The notes below the pieces were generated by a model. That model made no database searches and was not told the origin of the DNA. It saw nothing but the letters and a program-made list of their open reading frames with translations. The position numbers and the translations under genes were made by a program. DNA of 7,525 nt from a bacterium (GTDB lineage: Bacteria > Cyanobacteriota > Vampirovibrionia > Gastranaerophilales > Gastranaerophilaceae), in assembly GCA_024408905.1 (NCBI GenBank), contig JAKSUP010000060.1:1-7525 (forward strand). The letters run 5' to 3'. Below, piece after piece: positions 6,473 through 7,525 of the stretch (positions within the stretch are counted from its first letter, which is position 1; each line of letters starts with the position of its first letter).

Positions 6473-7498
6473 TTAATTTTTTGTTCTTTCAATTAACCGA
6501 TTATCTTTATTCCAACTGAACATAGAACGAATTTCTGCACCGACTTTTTCAATTTGGTGTTCTTGAGATTGTTTTCTTAGTTCATTAAAATGCTTTGAAC
6601 CTGAATTAAATTCATTCATAAATTCTTTTGCATAACTTCCGTCTTGAATTTGTTTCAGGTTTTCTTTCATACGTTCTTTAACAGATGAATTTATAGCATT
6701 TACTCCTCTTGTATAATCGCCATACTCAGCATTATTTGAAATAGAGTAATGCATGTCTTCAATCCCACCTTGATTAATTAAATCAACAATAAGTTTCAAT
6801 TCGTGACATACTTCAAAATATGCCATATAAGGTGAATACCCTGCCTCTACAAGAGTTTCAAACCCAGCCTTTATAAGTTGATCTACTCCTCCACAAATAA
6901 CATTTTGTTCTCCGAATAAATCTGTTTCAGTTTCTTCCTTAAATGTTGTTTCAATTATTCCGGCCCTACCTGAACCAATTGCAGCAGCATAAGAAAGTGC
7001 GACGTCTTTAGAATCACCCGTATAATCTTGTTCAATTGCTATTAAAGACGGAACACCTTTTCCTTGGGTATACTCACTTCTTACCGTATGCCCTGGAGCT
7101 TTAGGTGCAACCATTATTACATTCACATTTTTAGGAGGTTTAATAAAGCCATAGTGAATATTAAATCCGTGAGAAAACATTAAATATTGTCCATCTCTTA
7201 AATTTGGTTCAATTTGTTCTTTATAAACCTTTGCTTGAATTTCATCAGGTATAAGAATTTGTACTATATCAGCCCATTTTACGGCATCTTCAATTGACAT
7301 CGTTTTTAAACCATAATCTTTGGCTTTAATATCAGATACACCACCCAGTCTTAAACCAAACACAACATTGCATCCAGAATCTTTTAGATTTAACCCTTGA
7401 CCATAACCTTGAGAGCCAAAGCCTATTACAGCAATTTTTTTATTCTTAATTATATTTGTATCAATATCACTATCTTTATATATTTTTAGAATACCCAT
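6473..7498 (-). CDS. ilvC: Ketol-acid reductoisomerase (class I)
   Basis: Second common step of valine, leucine and isoleucine synthesis: Mg2+-dependent alkyl migration and NAD(P)H reduction of acetolactate or acetohydroxybutyrate in the cytoplasm. The 341 residues match the class I length. The Rossmann domain (about 1-185) has GFGSQGYGQG (26-35), the catalytic histidine H110 (FSHGFNI) and APKAPGH (131-137). The helical domain carries the Mg ligands D193 and E197 (TDLFGEQ), E229 and E233 (FEVCHELK), and the substrate residue S254 (YSISNNAEYG). A TTG start at 7516 would add six residues, but the ATG at 7498 has GGAGAGG just upstream and matches the family start (MGILKIYKDSD). Oddities: YGQ replaces the usual HA(H/Q) after GSQG, and the cofactor loop reads RLGGVSD (50-56). 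No acetolactate synthase gene is visible, but the upstream side is cut by the window edge. Confidence 0.96.
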   Translation of the reverse strand: MGILKIYKDSDIDTNIIKNKKIAVIGFGSQGYGQGLNLKDSGCNVVFGLRLGGVSDIKAKDYGLKTMSIEDAVKWADIVQILIPDEIQAKVYKEQIEPNLRDGQYLMFSHGFNIHYGFIKPPKNVNVIMVAPKAPGHTVRSEYTQGKGVPSLIAIEQDYTGDSKDVALSYAAAIGSGRAGIIETTFKEETETDLFGEQNVICGGVDQLIKAGFETLVEAGYSPYMAYFEVCHELKLIVDLINQGGIEDMHYSISNNAEYGDYTRGVNAINSSVKERMKENLKQIQDGSYAKEFMNEFNSGSKHFNELRKQSQEHQIEKVGAEIRSMFSWNKDNRLIERTKN

Positions 7499-7503
7499 AA
7501 TAA

Positions 7504-7510
7504 CCTCTCC
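7504..7510 (-). promoter_or_regulatory. Ribosome binding site of ilvC
   Basis: GGAGAGG on the minus strand ends 5 bases before the ATG at 7498. It favours this ATG over the in-frame TTG at 7516, which would place the site inside the coding sequence. Confidence 0.85.
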
Positions 7511-7525
7511 ATACAAATCCTATTC

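Noticed and set aside
6455..6475. AT-rich inverted repeat after ilvC as a terminator
   Set aside because: Only 4-5 bp pair, with no GC core.
7499..7516. TTG at 7516 as the ilvC start
   Set aside because: It would bury the ribosome site in the coding sequence and add residues not typical of the family.

Overview
The window is AT-rich, densely coded bacterial DNA with no rRNA, tRNA, CRISPR array or insertion sequence that I could recognise. The gene content (a biotin-dependent Na+ pump decarboxylase, a minimal biotin ligase and branched-chain amino acid synthesis) fits a fermentative, anaerobic bacterium of low GC. The unknown membrane protein and the Cys/Pro-rich exported protein remind me of gut Gastranaerophilales (Melainabacteria). 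That lineage guess rests on impression only and is low confidence.

Layout: (1) 2-1849 (+) is the 3' part of a large multi-pass membrane protein of unknown function. Its frame is open to the left edge, so the gene starts outside the window. It ends at a strong hairpin terminator (1871-1898). (2) 1927-5980 (+) is a compact operon, birA-oadG-oadA-oadB. The genes overlap by 4 bp or are 19-22 bp apart, and a promoter probably lies just before birA. It ends at a hairpin near 6002-6030 that is T-tailed on both strands. (3) On the minus strand, ilvC (7498-6473) is followed by a 107-residue secreted Cys/Pro-rich protein (6373-6050), which has its own ribosome binding site and probably its own promoter. 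The two strands converge on the hairpin at 6002-6030.

How the genes fit together: OadG anchors the complex, OadA carries the carboxyltransferase and the biotin domain, and OadB is the membrane decarboxylase that pumps Na+. Together they would convert oxaloacetate to pyruvate and CO2 while exporting Na+. BirA attaches the biotin that OadA needs, so the operon holds both the pump and its activating enzyme. IlvC is an ordinary biosynthetic gene with some unusual residues in its cofactor loop.

The points most worth a second look are the secreted protein with seven regular CxC/CxxC pairs, the divergent OadA carboxyltransferase, the N-terminal insertion in OadB, the apparently leaderless birA start and a perfect 11-bp inverted repeat inside the first gene. 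I found no clear evidence of a wholly new multi-gene system.
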